From an uncultured bacterium (GTDB lineage Bacteria; Bacillota_I; Bacilli_A; RF39; UBA660), in the NCBI GenBank assembly GCA_905215145.1, contig CAJMOW010000087.1, positions 1 to 5,998 on the forward strand: a stretch of 5,998 bases of DNA, written 5' to 3'. This document shows, in pieces, positions 1 through 5,628 of the stretch. Made by a program: the position numbers and the translations under genes. Below the pieces are notes generated by a model. That model did not search any database, had not been told where the DNA came from, and saw only the letters and a list, made by a program, of their open reading frames with translations. Numbering within the stretch: the stretch's first letter is position 1; every line of letters starts with the position of its first letter.

Positions 1-518
1 AATTAAAAGAGCTTAAAATTGATGAGTCAAAGTATTTTGTTGAAAAAGATTCTAATGCGTTTGAAGAGTCTTTGGAGTCAGTGAGTGGAATAAAACACAT
101 AATAAAAATAATGACTTATTCTATTATGTTAGGTGGGATGGTTGTTCTTTCATTAATCTTGATTCTATGGTTAAGAGAAAGAATTTATGAAATAGGTATA
201 TTTTTATCTATTGGAACATCTAAGATACATATTATAATGCAATTTATATTCGAGTTATTATTCATATCGATACCAAGTATAATATCTTCCTTATTTTTAG
301 GAAATGTATTACTAAAAGTAATTGCAGGTGGAATCGTTAACTCAGAGGACTCAATGATTTCTGGTGGAAGTTTAATAAATGATAGTTTTATGTTAAATAT
401 TACAACACTTGGACAAAGTTATTTAATATTAATAAGTATTATTGTTTTATCAGTTGTATTTGCTTCTTCATTAATATTAATCAAGAAGCCTAAAGAAATA
501 TTATCAAAAATAAGTTAG
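1..518 (+). CDS. FtsX-like ABC transporter permease, C-terminal part (5' end outside window)
   Basis: This is the C-terminal ~171 residues of an ABC transporter permease of the FtsX/MacB type. The frame is open from base 3, so the first internal ATG (72) is not the true start and the gene begins before the window. Three membrane segments are visible, at about visible residues 37-57, 77-99 and 139-159. Between the first two lies the cytoplasmic stretch LRERIYEIGIFLSIGTSK, the typical FtsX-family coupling region (charged residues, then E-I-x-x-x-x-S-x-G). The tail KKPKEIL matches the usual family ending with a conserved Pro. It is paralogous to the permease at 1184-2560, which has the same SLG-SK and FISIP motifs. 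The stop codon overlaps the ribosome binding site of the next gene, so the two are co-transcribed. The extracellular domain lies outside the window. The substrate is unknown; peptide efflux or envelope stress is inferred from the family. Confidence 0.88.
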   Translation, partial: LKELKIDESKYFVEKDSNAFEESLESVSGIKHIIKIMTYSIMLGGMVVLSLILILWLRERIYEIGIFLSIGTSKIHIIMQFIFELLFISIPSIISSLFLGNVLLKVIAGGIVNSEDSMISGGSLINDSFMLNITTLGQSYLILISIIVLSVVFASSLILIKKPKEILSKIS

Positions 519-527
519 GAGAAAATG

Positions 528-1184
528 ATGGAAATATTAGAAATAAAGAATGTATCATATAGTTATGCCAATTCTAAAGAAAAAGTTTTGTCAGGAGTAA
601 ATCAAAAATTTGAACTTGGGAAGTTTTATGCGATAGTAGGAAAGTCAGGAGCAGGAAAATCTACACTTCTTTCCTTACTTGCTGGACTCGATAAACCTCA
701 AACAGGACAAATATTGTTTAAGAATGAAGATATACAAAAGAAAGGATATAGTAATCATAGAAAAAATAATATATCTTTAGTATTTCAAAACTATAATTTA
801 ATAGATTATTTATCGCCGATTGAAAATATTAGATTAGTGAATAAATCAGCAGATGAAAGTATCTTGTTTGAACTAGGCTTAGATAAAAAACAAATAAAAA
901 GAAATGTTATGAAATTATCTGGTGGACAGCAGCAAAGAGTAGCTATTGCCAGAGCATTGGTATCAGATGCTCCAATAATACTGGCTGATGAGCCTACTGG
1001 TAATCTGGATAGTGTTACTGCCGGAGAAATAATTAATATATTAAAGACATTAGCTAAAGAAAGGAATAAATGTGTAATAGTTGTAACACATAGTAAGGAA
1101 GCAGCAGATTCTGCGGATATCATTTTAGAGCTAAGTGGTAAGAAGTTAAAAAAAGTAAATAAAATGAATTTGGAGGTTGAATAA
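528..1184 (+). CDS. ABC transporter ATP-binding protein (MacB/LolD class)
   Basis: This is the cytoplasmic ATPase of the transporter, about 218 residues, normal for a stand-alone MacB/LolD-type subunit. All nucleotide-binding motifs are present (numbered from the ATG at 528): Walker A GKSGAGKST at 38-46, Q-loop Gln87, signature LSGGQQQR at 130-137, Walker B ending LADEP with catalytic Glu155, D-loop NLDS, and H-loop His188. It should therefore hydrolyse ATP. Two ATGs stand in tandem at 525 and 528. The AGGAG site at 517-521 is 3 bases from the first and 6 from the second, so 528 is preferred, though 525 cannot be excluded. It lies between two FtsX-like permeases: its ribosome binding site overlaps the upstream stop and its own stop overlaps the next start by one base. 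It probably energises a heteromeric permease pair. Confidence 0.95.
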   Translation: MEILEIKNVSYSYANSKEKVLSGVNQKFELGKFYAIVGKSGAGKSTLLSLLAGLDKPQTGQILFKNEDIQKKGYSNHRKNNISLVFQNYNLIDYLSPIENIRLVNKSADESILFELGLDKKQIKRNVMKLSGGQQQRVAIARALVSDAPIILADEPTGNLDSVTAGEIINILKTLAKERNKCVIVVTHSKEAADSADIILELSGKKLKKVNKMNLEVE

Positions 1185-2560
1185 TGATAAAAAATGCATT
1201 TGCTTATATAACTAGAAAAAGCTTAAAATCAATAATTATTATGTTAGTTATTTTGGCTATGTCAACTTTAAGTCTTATAAGTTTATCTATTAAAGATGCT
1301 ACGGACAGAGCTTCAAAAGAAACATTTGCTAATATAACAAATAGTTTTTCTATGGAGATAAATAGACAAGTAAATCCAGGAACACCTAGAGGTGGAGGAA
1401 ATGTAAAAGGTGAAGATATTAAAAAGATAGCTCAAACAGATAGTATAGACTCCTATGTAAAAAGAATAAACAGTGTTGCAGATTTAGTTGATTATGATAT
1501 TATTGAAACTAAAGAGACTCTTGCGAATCAATCGCCTAAAAGAGCGAAGAATTTTAAAAGAACAGTGATGTTAACCGGAGTTAACGACTCATCAAAAGAA
1601 ACAAAATTTGTATCAGAAGCATATAAATTAGTAGAAGGAAAGCATTTAGAAAATGAAGATAAAAATAAAATCTTAATGCATAAAGATTTAGCTGAAAAAA
1701 ATAATCTTAAAGTTGGAGATAAGATAAAAATAAAATCTAATTTATTTGACGCTGATAACGAGAAACAAGCAGATGAAACAGTAGAAGTAGAAATTAAAGG
1801 TCTATTCGATGGGCATAATAGTGGTGGAGTAAGTGCAGCACAGGAACTATACGAAAATACATTAATCACTGATGTTCATACAGCTGCTAAAGTTTATGGT
1901 AATACAGAAGATACAGCTGTATACCAGGATGCAACATTCTTTGTAAAAGGTGATAAGAATCTTGATAGTGTAATAAAAGAGATTGAGAAATTAGATATAA
2001 ATTGGAGAGAATATAATTTGATTAAAAGTTCATCAAATTATCCTGCATTACAACAATCTATATCAGGTATCTACTCAATTTCAAATAAATTATTTGTTGG
2101 CTCATTAATATTTGCAGGAGTTGTAGTTTCATTATTATTATTATTATGGATGAATGCCAGAAAGAAGGAAATAGCAGTATTACTATCATTAGGTATATCA
2201 AAATTAGAAATTTTTGGTCAATTCCTGATTGAGATGGTATTTATATCAATCCCCGCATATGTTGGCTCTTATTTCTTAGCTAGGTATACAGCTGAAAAGC
2301 TTGGGAATAATATATTGAATAAGGTTACTGGTGATATAGCTAAACAAATAGCCAGACAATCTGCATCTAGCCAATTAGGTGGTGGGGCAGAAGCTGAAGG
2401 ATTTAACAAGACATTATCAAGTTTAGATATAAATGTATTACCTAAATTCATGTTTTATGTAGTTATATTTATGAGTTTAGTACTTCTTGTATCTTTGATT
2501 ATTTCTTCATTCAATATATTAAGAAGGAATCCAAAAGAATTATTAATTGACAATAATTAA
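1184..2560 (+). CDS. FtsX-like ABC transporter permease, full length
   Basis: This 458-residue protein has the MacB/FtsX layout. The first membrane segment is at about residues 12-36. A large extracellular domain (about 37-300) follows, then three further membrane segments at about 304-324, 346-368 and 422-446. The cytoplasmic stretch NARKKEIAVLLSLGISK after the second segment and the tail RRNPKELL are family hallmarks. The extracellular domain contains a VGDKIKI-type beta motif seen in MacB-like domains. A Gly/Ala/Ser-rich loop (SASSQLGGGAEAEG) lies between segments three and four. The ATG at 1184 overlaps the TAA of the ATPase gene by one base, with GGAGG at 1172-1176 seven bases upstream, so the start is secure and translation is probably coupled. 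An intrinsic terminator follows directly. It pairs with the partial permease at the left edge. Its role in antimicrobial-peptide or envelope-stress export is inference only. Confidence 0.92.
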   Translation: MIKNAFAYITRKSLKSIIIMLVILAMSTLSLISLSIKDATDRASKETFANITNSFSMEINRQVNPGTPRGGGNVKGEDIKKIAQTDSIDSYVKRINSVADLVDYDIIETKETLANQSPKRAKNFKRTVMLTGVNDSSKETKFVSEAYKLVEGKHLENEDKNKILMHKDLAEKNNLKVGDKIKIKSNLFDADNEKQADETVEVEIKGLFDGHNSGGVSAAQELYENTLITDVHTAAKVYGNTEDTAVYQDATFFVKGDKNLDSVIKEIEKLDINWREYNLIKSSSNYPALQQSISGIYSISNKLFVGSLIFAGVVVSLLLLLWMNARKKEIAVLLSLGISKLEIFGQFLIEMVFISIPAYVGSYFLARYTAEKLGNNILNKVTGDIAKQIARQSASSQLGGGAEAEGFNKTLSSLDINVLPKFMFYVVIFMSLVLLVSLIISSFNILRRNPKELLIDNN

Positions 2561-2595
2561 AATTTTTGGTGCTTTTTAGCACCAAAAATTTTTTT
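2559..2595 (+). terminator. Strong intrinsic terminator of the ABC transporter operon
   Basis: A perfect 15-bp stem pairs 2559-2573 with 2578-2592 around a TTTT loop, with GGTGCT/AGCACC at the core, followed by a T-run at 2589-2595. The 5' arm starts inside the permease stop codon. The A-run on the left and T-run on the right mean it could also act on the opposite strand. It separates the transporter genes from the regulator genes. Confidence 0.92.
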
Positions 2596-2598
2596 GCT

Positions 2599-2627
2599 TT
2601 TAAATATCCAATAATATGCTGTACAAT
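2599..2627 (+). promoter_or_regulatory. Candidate promoter for the response regulator/kinase operon
   Basis: A TTTAAA box at 2599-2604 (4 of 6 matches to TTGACA) is followed after exactly 17 bases by TACAAT at 2622-2627 (5 of 6 matches to TATAAT). It lies just after the terminator and about 30 bases before the response regulator start. In AT-rich DNA such matches arise easily, but the position between a terminator and a ribosome binding site supports it. I see no convincing paired operator repeat for the regulator. Confidence 0.5.
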
Positions 2628-2648
2628 ATAAGCGAATAGGCTTAAGTG

Positions 2649-2653
2649 GAGGT
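2649..2653 (+). promoter_or_regulatory. Ribosome binding site that sets the response regulator start
   Basis: GGAGG here lies five bases before the ATG at 2658. A GTG at 2646 in the same frame would add four residues, but it overlaps this site and has no Shine-Dalgarno sequence of its own. The product therefore starts MKILIVEDD, as expected for the family. Confidence 0.8.
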
Positions 2654-2657
2654 ATAC

Positions 2658-3311
2658 ATGAAAATATTAATTGTTGAAGATGATAATATGATAAGAGAGG
2701 GATTAAGTGAATATCTTTCAGAATTTGGATATACTGTTATTCAAGCTAAAGATGGAAGAGAAGCCTTGTCAGAATTTAATAGCGATATAAATTTGGTTAT
2801 CTTAGACATACAGATACCTTTTATAAATGGTTTAGAAGTATTGAAAGAAATTAGAAAGAAAAGCAATTTACCAATTCTAATCTTGACTGCATTTAGTGAT
2901 GAAGAATATAAAATTGATGCGTTTACTAATCTGGCAGATGGATATGTAGAAAAGCCATTTTCATTGCCGGTCTTAAAGGCTAGAATAGATTCTTTAATTA
3001 AGAAGAATTATGGACATTTAGAGAAGTTTGAATATAAGGATCTATCGGTTAATTTTAATAGCTATACAGCTAAAATAAATGGTGAAGAAATAGATGTAAA
3101 TGCAAAAGAACTAGAAGTATTAAAATGTTTATTGGATAATAATGGACAAGTGTTAACAAGAATGCAAATTATTGATTATGTATGGAAAGATAGCGAAGAA
3201 ATTCCTTATGATCGGGTAATAGATGTATATATAAAAGAACTTAGAAAAAAATTACAATTAGACTGTATAACTACTATAAGAAATGTAGGATATAAATTGG
3301 AGAGAAAATGA
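2658..3311 (+). CDS. Two-component response regulator, OmpR/PhoB family
   Basis: A 217-residue cytoplasmic DNA-binding regulator, the usual length for the OmpR/PhoB family. The N-terminal receiver domain (about 1-118) has the acidic pair Asp8/Asp9, the phosphoacceptor Asp50 in LVILDIQIP, Thr77 in LTAF, and Lys99 in the EKPF motif, so the phosphorylation site is complete. The C-terminal winged helix (about 125-217) contains the conserved AKELEVLKCLL, the recognition-helix region (RVIDVYIKELRKKL) and the closing wing signature TIRNVGYKL. The ATG at 2658 is preferred over an in-frame GTG at 2646 because of the ribosome binding site between them. It overlaps the kinase gene by 4 bases (ATGA), so the pair is translationally coupled. 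It most likely controls the adjacent transporter operon and possibly itself, which is inferred from gene order. Confidence 0.95.
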   Translation: MKILIVEDDNMIREGLSEYLSEFGYTVIQAKDGREALSEFNSDINLVILDIQIPFINGLEVLKEIRKKSNLPILILTAFSDEEYKIDAFTNLADGYVEKPFSLPVLKARIDSLIKKNYGHLEKFEYKDLSVNFNSYTAKINGEEIDVNAKELEVLKCLLDNNGQVLTRMQIIDYVWKDSEEIPYDRVIDVYIKELRKKLQLDCITTIRNVGYKLERK

Positions 3312-4627
3312 AAAAATTAAAGATATTTCCCAAAATGTTCATACAAATATTTTCTGTTCTTGGAATAATAATTATATTAGTTCATTCATTAGTTTTTTTT
3401 ATCTTTCCTAAAACATATTTGGAGACGAGAAAAGAAAAGATTTATAATATTGCAAATGAAATTTCTAGTAATATGAATGGAAAAGAAATAAAATATATAG
3501 AACAAACTTTGGAACTTTATTCTAAGAGTAGTGAAATAAAAGCATTTATAAAAGAAGAAAACAATAAGAATGAAATACAAATCAAAGATAATATAAATGT
3601 TAATTTAGAAAGTGATAGTAATTCTCTGATAATTGAAGAAAGAGAAATAAAGCTTGATGATGGAAAAAAAATAAATCTACAATTTGTTTCTACAGCTGAT
3701 ATGCAAAAAGATGCGAAAAATTTAAGCCTTAAATTTTTACCATATTCATTATTAATATCAATTTTATTTTCTGCTATTATTTCTTTAATTTATGCAAAAT
3801 CAATAAAAAATAATTTACAAGAAATAAAAATTGTTACTGATAAAATGATGAAACTGGATAAAAAAACGCGTTTAAAAGTTAGCTCTAATGATGAGGTTGG
3901 AGAATTAAAACAACAAATTAATGATTTGTATTCTACTTTATTAAGAACAATTGACGATTTGGAATTTAAAAATAAAGAAATTTTAAAATTAGAAAAGTTA
4001 AAATATGACTTTTTTAAAGGTGCATCCCATGAACTTAAAACTCCTCTTGCTAGTCTTAAAATAATACTGGAAAACATGAAATACAATATTGGAAAATATA
4101 AAGAAAGAGATATTTATATTAATGAATGTATTGAAATCGTTGATAGTTTAACAAAAAATATTTCTCAAATATTATCAGTTCATTCTATAGAAAATTTGAA
4201 TAATGATGAAGAATATTTGAAAATAAATGATACATTAGAAGACATATTAAAAAAGTATGAAATATTAGCAAATCAAAAGAAAATAACTGTCAATAATTAT
4301 ATATTAGATGAGAATATTTATATAGGAAAAACAGCTTTAAAGATTATTCTATCTAATTTGATTAGTAATGCGGTAAAATATACTGATGTAAATGGGGTAA
4401 TTAATATTGGGATAGTTAATGATTGGTTATATATAGAGAATTCATACGGTAACAATAAAATTTCGAATATGGATAAAATATTTGATGTTAAATTTGATTT
4501 AAATAAGGAAAATAGTAATGGATTAGGTTTATATATTGTAAGTAATATTCTGAATAATTACAATATGGAATATAAAGCATTGCAGGATGAAGAATTTTTT
4601 ATCTTTAAAATTAAAATATTTTCTTAA
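3308..4627 (+). CDS. Membrane sensor histidine kinase
   Basis: This 439-residue sensor kinase is the partner of the regulator just upstream. Two membrane segments (about 10-33 and 143-163) enclose an extracellular domain of roughly 110 residues, rich in Lys, Glu and Asn, that I cannot assign to a known sensor fold. A HAMP linker (about 164-215, with the DEVGEL motif) and a coiled segment follow. The HisKA domain has the phosphoacceptor His241 in SHELKTPLASL. The ATP-binding domain has the N-box NLISNAVKY (Asn350, Asn354) and the G2 motif NGLGLYIV (Gly405, Gly407). In the G1 position the usual Asp is replaced by Asn378 (IENSYGN), a variant that I recall in some Firmicute kinases. GGAG at 3299-3302 precedes the start. 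The signal is probably an envelope-active compound exported or resisted by the neighbouring transporter; this is inference. Confidence 0.94.
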   Translation: MKKLKIFPKMFIQIFSVLGIIIILVHSLVFFIFPKTYLETRKEKIYNIANEISSNMNGKEIKYIEQTLELYSKSSEIKAFIKEENNKNEIQIKDNINVNLESDSNSLIIEEREIKLDDGKKINLQFVSTADMQKDAKNLSLKFLPYSLLISILFSAIISLIYAKSIKNNLQEIKIVTDKMMKLDKKTRLKVSSNDEVGELKQQINDLYSTLLRTIDDLEFKNKEILKLEKLKYDFFKGASHELKTPLASLKIILENMKYNIGKYKERDIYINECIEIVDSLTKNISQILSVHSIENLNNDEEYLKINDTLEDILKKYEILANQKKITVNNYILDENIYIGKTALKIILSNLISNAVKYTDVNGVINIGIVNDWLYIENSYGNNKISNMDKIFDVKFDLNKENSNGLGLYIVSNILNNYNMEYKALQDEEFFIFKIKIFS

Positions 4628-4662
4628 ACAACATATAATTTTGCAATAGTTATTGAAAAATA

Positions 4663-4690
4663 GAGACTTATTATTAGCTATAATGGTCTC
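4663..4690 (+). other. Stem-loop downstream of the kinase gene
   Basis: GAGAC (4663-4667) pairs with GTCTC (4686-4690), and ATTAT (4670-4674) with ATAAT (4680-4684). A T-G wobble and a single-base bulge lie between the two helices, and the loop is five bases. There is no T-run after it, so it is a poor intrinsic terminator, yet it is the only stem near the end of the regulator/kinase operon. It may stabilise the 3' end or terminate weakly. Confidence 0.35.
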
Positions 4691-4709
4691 ATAAATTAAG
4701 ACAGTTTTT

Positions 4710-4738
4710 CGGACAGATTTTAATGAATCTGATATACT
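4710..4738 (+). promoter_or_regulatory. Candidate extended -10 promoter before the toxin-antitoxin remnant
   Basis: CGGACA at 4710-4715 (4 of 6 matches to TTGACA) is followed by a 17-base spacer and TATACT at 4733-4738, with TG at 4730-4731 giving an extended -10. It would read into the antitoxin tail and toxin pseudogene. An antitoxin promoter normally lies before the full antitoxin gene, so here it may be unrelated sequence brought in by the deletion, or a chance match. Confidence 0.35.
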
Positions 4739-4751
4739 TAAACCAGTATGA

Positions 4752-4838
4752 GAGAAAGGATATGCAGATATGCAGTCTGGTCATACTAGATCAGCAAAAT
4801 CTGTTTTTACTAATATCCGCAAGGATTACAATTTATGA
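4752..4838 (+). pseudogene. Type II antitoxin remnant, DinJ/RelB-type C-terminus
   Basis: The frame that ends at TGA 4836-4838 reads EKGYADMQSGHTRSAKSVF and closes with TNIRKDYNL. From memory of the family, this closely resembles the C-terminal tail of clostridial DinJ/RelB antitoxins, which often end in a GYADM...RSAKEVFADIRKDYGL-like sequence and wrap around the toxin. The upstream part is missing: an in-frame TGA lies at 4749-4751, and beyond it I see no ribbon-helix-helix DNA-binding domain. Family members are usually about 90-100 residues, so only about a quarter remains. A short product could start at ATG 4770, nine bases after AAAGGA, giving 22 residues. Its TGA overlaps the toxin ATG in the ATGA pattern typical of antitoxin-toxin operons, which supports the assignment. 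Without its DNA-binding half it could not autoregulate the operon. Confidence 0.65.
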
Positions 4839-5167
4839 TTTATTATATCGTGATTTCAGATTAGGCCGAGATAGACCTTCGTGGAATCTTCGAATACATT
4901 GCTTTTGAATTGCAGACACCAGAAAATGTAAGTGGTCAGCTTGATAGGCTTGAAGCATGTATTATGGATCTTGATCATATGCCTAAGAGATATCGACAAT
5001 ATGAATTGGAACCATGGAAAAGTCGAGGGTTGCGCGTAGCGCCGGTAGACAATTATCTTGTTCTATATATCCCTGATGATGATACACAAGTGGTTACGAT
5101 TATCCGTGTTATGTATGGTGGACGAGATGTGGATACGCAATTAAACAGATTTATAAAAACAAAATAA
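4835..5167 (+). pseudogene. RelE/ParE-type toxin gene with an in-frame TAG at codon 10
   Basis: Read from ATG 4835, the frame gives MIYYIVISD, then TAG (4862-4864), then AEIDLRGIFEYIAFELQ, and continues without interruption to TAA at 5165-5167, 110 codons in all. That is a normal length for RelE/ParE-superfamily toxins (ribosome-dependent mRNA interferases or gyrase inhibitors). The match spans the whole fold: first beta strand YIVIS, helix DLRGIFEYIAFEL, helix SGQLDRLEACIMDLD, the SRGLRV and DNYLVLYI strands, and the C-terminal VTIIRVMYGGRD. The TAG replaces what was probably Gln, Lys or Glu, a one-base change. Re-initiation at TTG 4910 would give about 85 residues lacking the first strand and most of helix 1, with no good ribosome binding site. 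The ATG overlaps the antitoxin TGA. A terminator follows at once. Probably inactive. Confidence 0.82.
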
Positions 5168-5171
5168 TTTG

Positions 5172-5204
5172 AAAGCATCAATCAGAAATGGTTGGTGCTT
5201 TTTT
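5172..5204 (+). terminator. Intrinsic terminator after the toxin pseudogene
   Basis: A 13-bp stem pairs 5172-5184 with 5189-5201, with two G-T wobbles, capped by a GAAA tetraloop at 5185-5188 and ending in six T residues (5199-5204). It begins four bases after the toxin stop codon. It should end any transcript from the toxin-antitoxin remnant and shield the tape-measure stub downstream. Confidence 0.85.
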
Positions 5205-5246
5205 CATGTCTGGAGAAATCTGTTTTTTTTATGCCCATTTTTACGG

Positions 5247-5253
5247 AAGGAGG
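5247..5253 (+). promoter_or_regulatory. Orphan ribosome binding site before the tape-measure stub
   Basis: A perfect AAGGAGG stands eight bases before codon GTT at 5262, exactly where the tape-measure start codon would be expected. No ATG, GTG or TTG in the right frame occupies that place; the TTG at 5263 is out of frame and its frame closes after about 22 codons. The site is a relic of a once well-translated phage structural gene. Confidence 0.7.
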
Positions 5254-5261
5254 TATCGACC

Positions 5262-5369
5262 GTTGCTAACAGAATTATGGGTATTACTGTCAAGATTGGC
5301 GGAGATACCACCAAATTACAGACTGCCTTAAAGGGTGTAAACGGTCAGATTAAAAGCACACAGTATTGA
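5262..5369 (+). pseudogene. Phage tail tape-measure protein, N-terminal stub
   Basis: The frame reads VANRIMGITVKIGGDTTKLQ and then TALKGVNGQIKSTQ before a TGA at 5367-5369. From memory, clostridial siphophage tape-measure proteins often begin MANRIKGITVEIGGDTTKLQTALKGVN, so this is the first ~34 residues of a protein normally many hundreds of residues long that sets phage tail length. The expected start codon at 5262 is GTT, which differs from GTG by one base; the next in-frame ATG is 5277. The similarity stops after KSTQ (about 5363), where the sequence passes into an unrelated frame. No other tail, capsid or lysis gene is in the window, so this is a scrap of a deleted prophage, not a live one. 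Confidence 0.75.
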
Positions 5370-5628
5370 ATATGCAAAGGATAATATTACTTTTCATATT
5401 ATGCATCCACCCCTTACACAAACAAAATCGGCTTCTCCATTACCGGTGCCTAATGAATTTAAGGCATCTCCAGAAAAAGTTGGTTATGGTCTTGCGAAAC
5501 ATATTAATTCAAAGAGATACATAATCTGCCATAGTTTCAATCAGAAAATCCAAACAATGGGGTGCTATGTATTCCCTATAAAAATGGGTACTTTACTTTC
5601 AAAAATGACAGCCAATGTAGAGAAGTAA
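5365..5628 (+). pseudogene. Short-chain dehydrogenase/reductase, C-terminal fragment (probable)
   Basis: The frame runs IEYAKDNITFHIMHPPLTQT through ASPEKVGYGLAKHI to the TAA at 5626-5628, about 87 residues. The segment EYAKDNIT followed by a hydrophobic strand and HPPLT-T-K resembles the beta-6 region of short-chain dehydrogenases (LA-E-AKDNITVN-I-PG-I-T), and SPEKVGYGLAKHI resembles the later P-EVA-x-L helix. If so, the Rossmann nucleotide-binding half (TGxxxGxG) and the catalytic Ser-Tyr-Lys residues are all missing, and no activity would remain. An ATG at 5401 opens a 75-codon frame but has no good ribosome binding site. It directly abuts the tape-measure stub, and an AraC-type regulator lies convergent on the other side. 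The family call rests on motif memory only; the fragment state is more certain than the family. Confidence 0.5.

Noticed and set aside
806..1123. Minus-strand open frame of 105 codons opposite the ABC ATPase
   Set aside because: It is an antisense shadow of a strongly conserved ATPase gene, with no ribosome binding site or recognisable domain.
1528..1869. Minus-strand open frame of 113 codons opposite the permease
   Set aside because: It is an antisense shadow with a Ser/Leu/Phe-rich composition produced by the AT-rich coding strand, with no supporting signals.
3790..4086. Minus-strand open frame of 98 codons opposite the kinase
   Set aside because: It lies across the conserved HAMP and HisKA coding region on the other strand and has no recognisable features of its own.
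4698..4716. GACAG direct repeat around TTTTTCG, considered as an insertion-sequence end
   Set aside because: The repeat is only five bases, no matching inverted end was found elsewhere in the window, and there is no transposase.
4723..4908. Plus-strand open frame of 61 codons with ATG at 4723
   Set aside because: It has no ribosome binding site, its start lies inside the candidate promoter, and it crosses the antitoxin tail and toxin start in another frame. The two overlapping frames carry recognisable family similarity; this one does not.
5169..5261. Upstream in-frame extension of the tape-measure stub from a TTG at 5169
   Set aside because: It would translate the toxin terminator hairpin and lacks a ribosome binding site. 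The real ribosome binding site at 5247-5253 and the family similarity both place the start at 5262.
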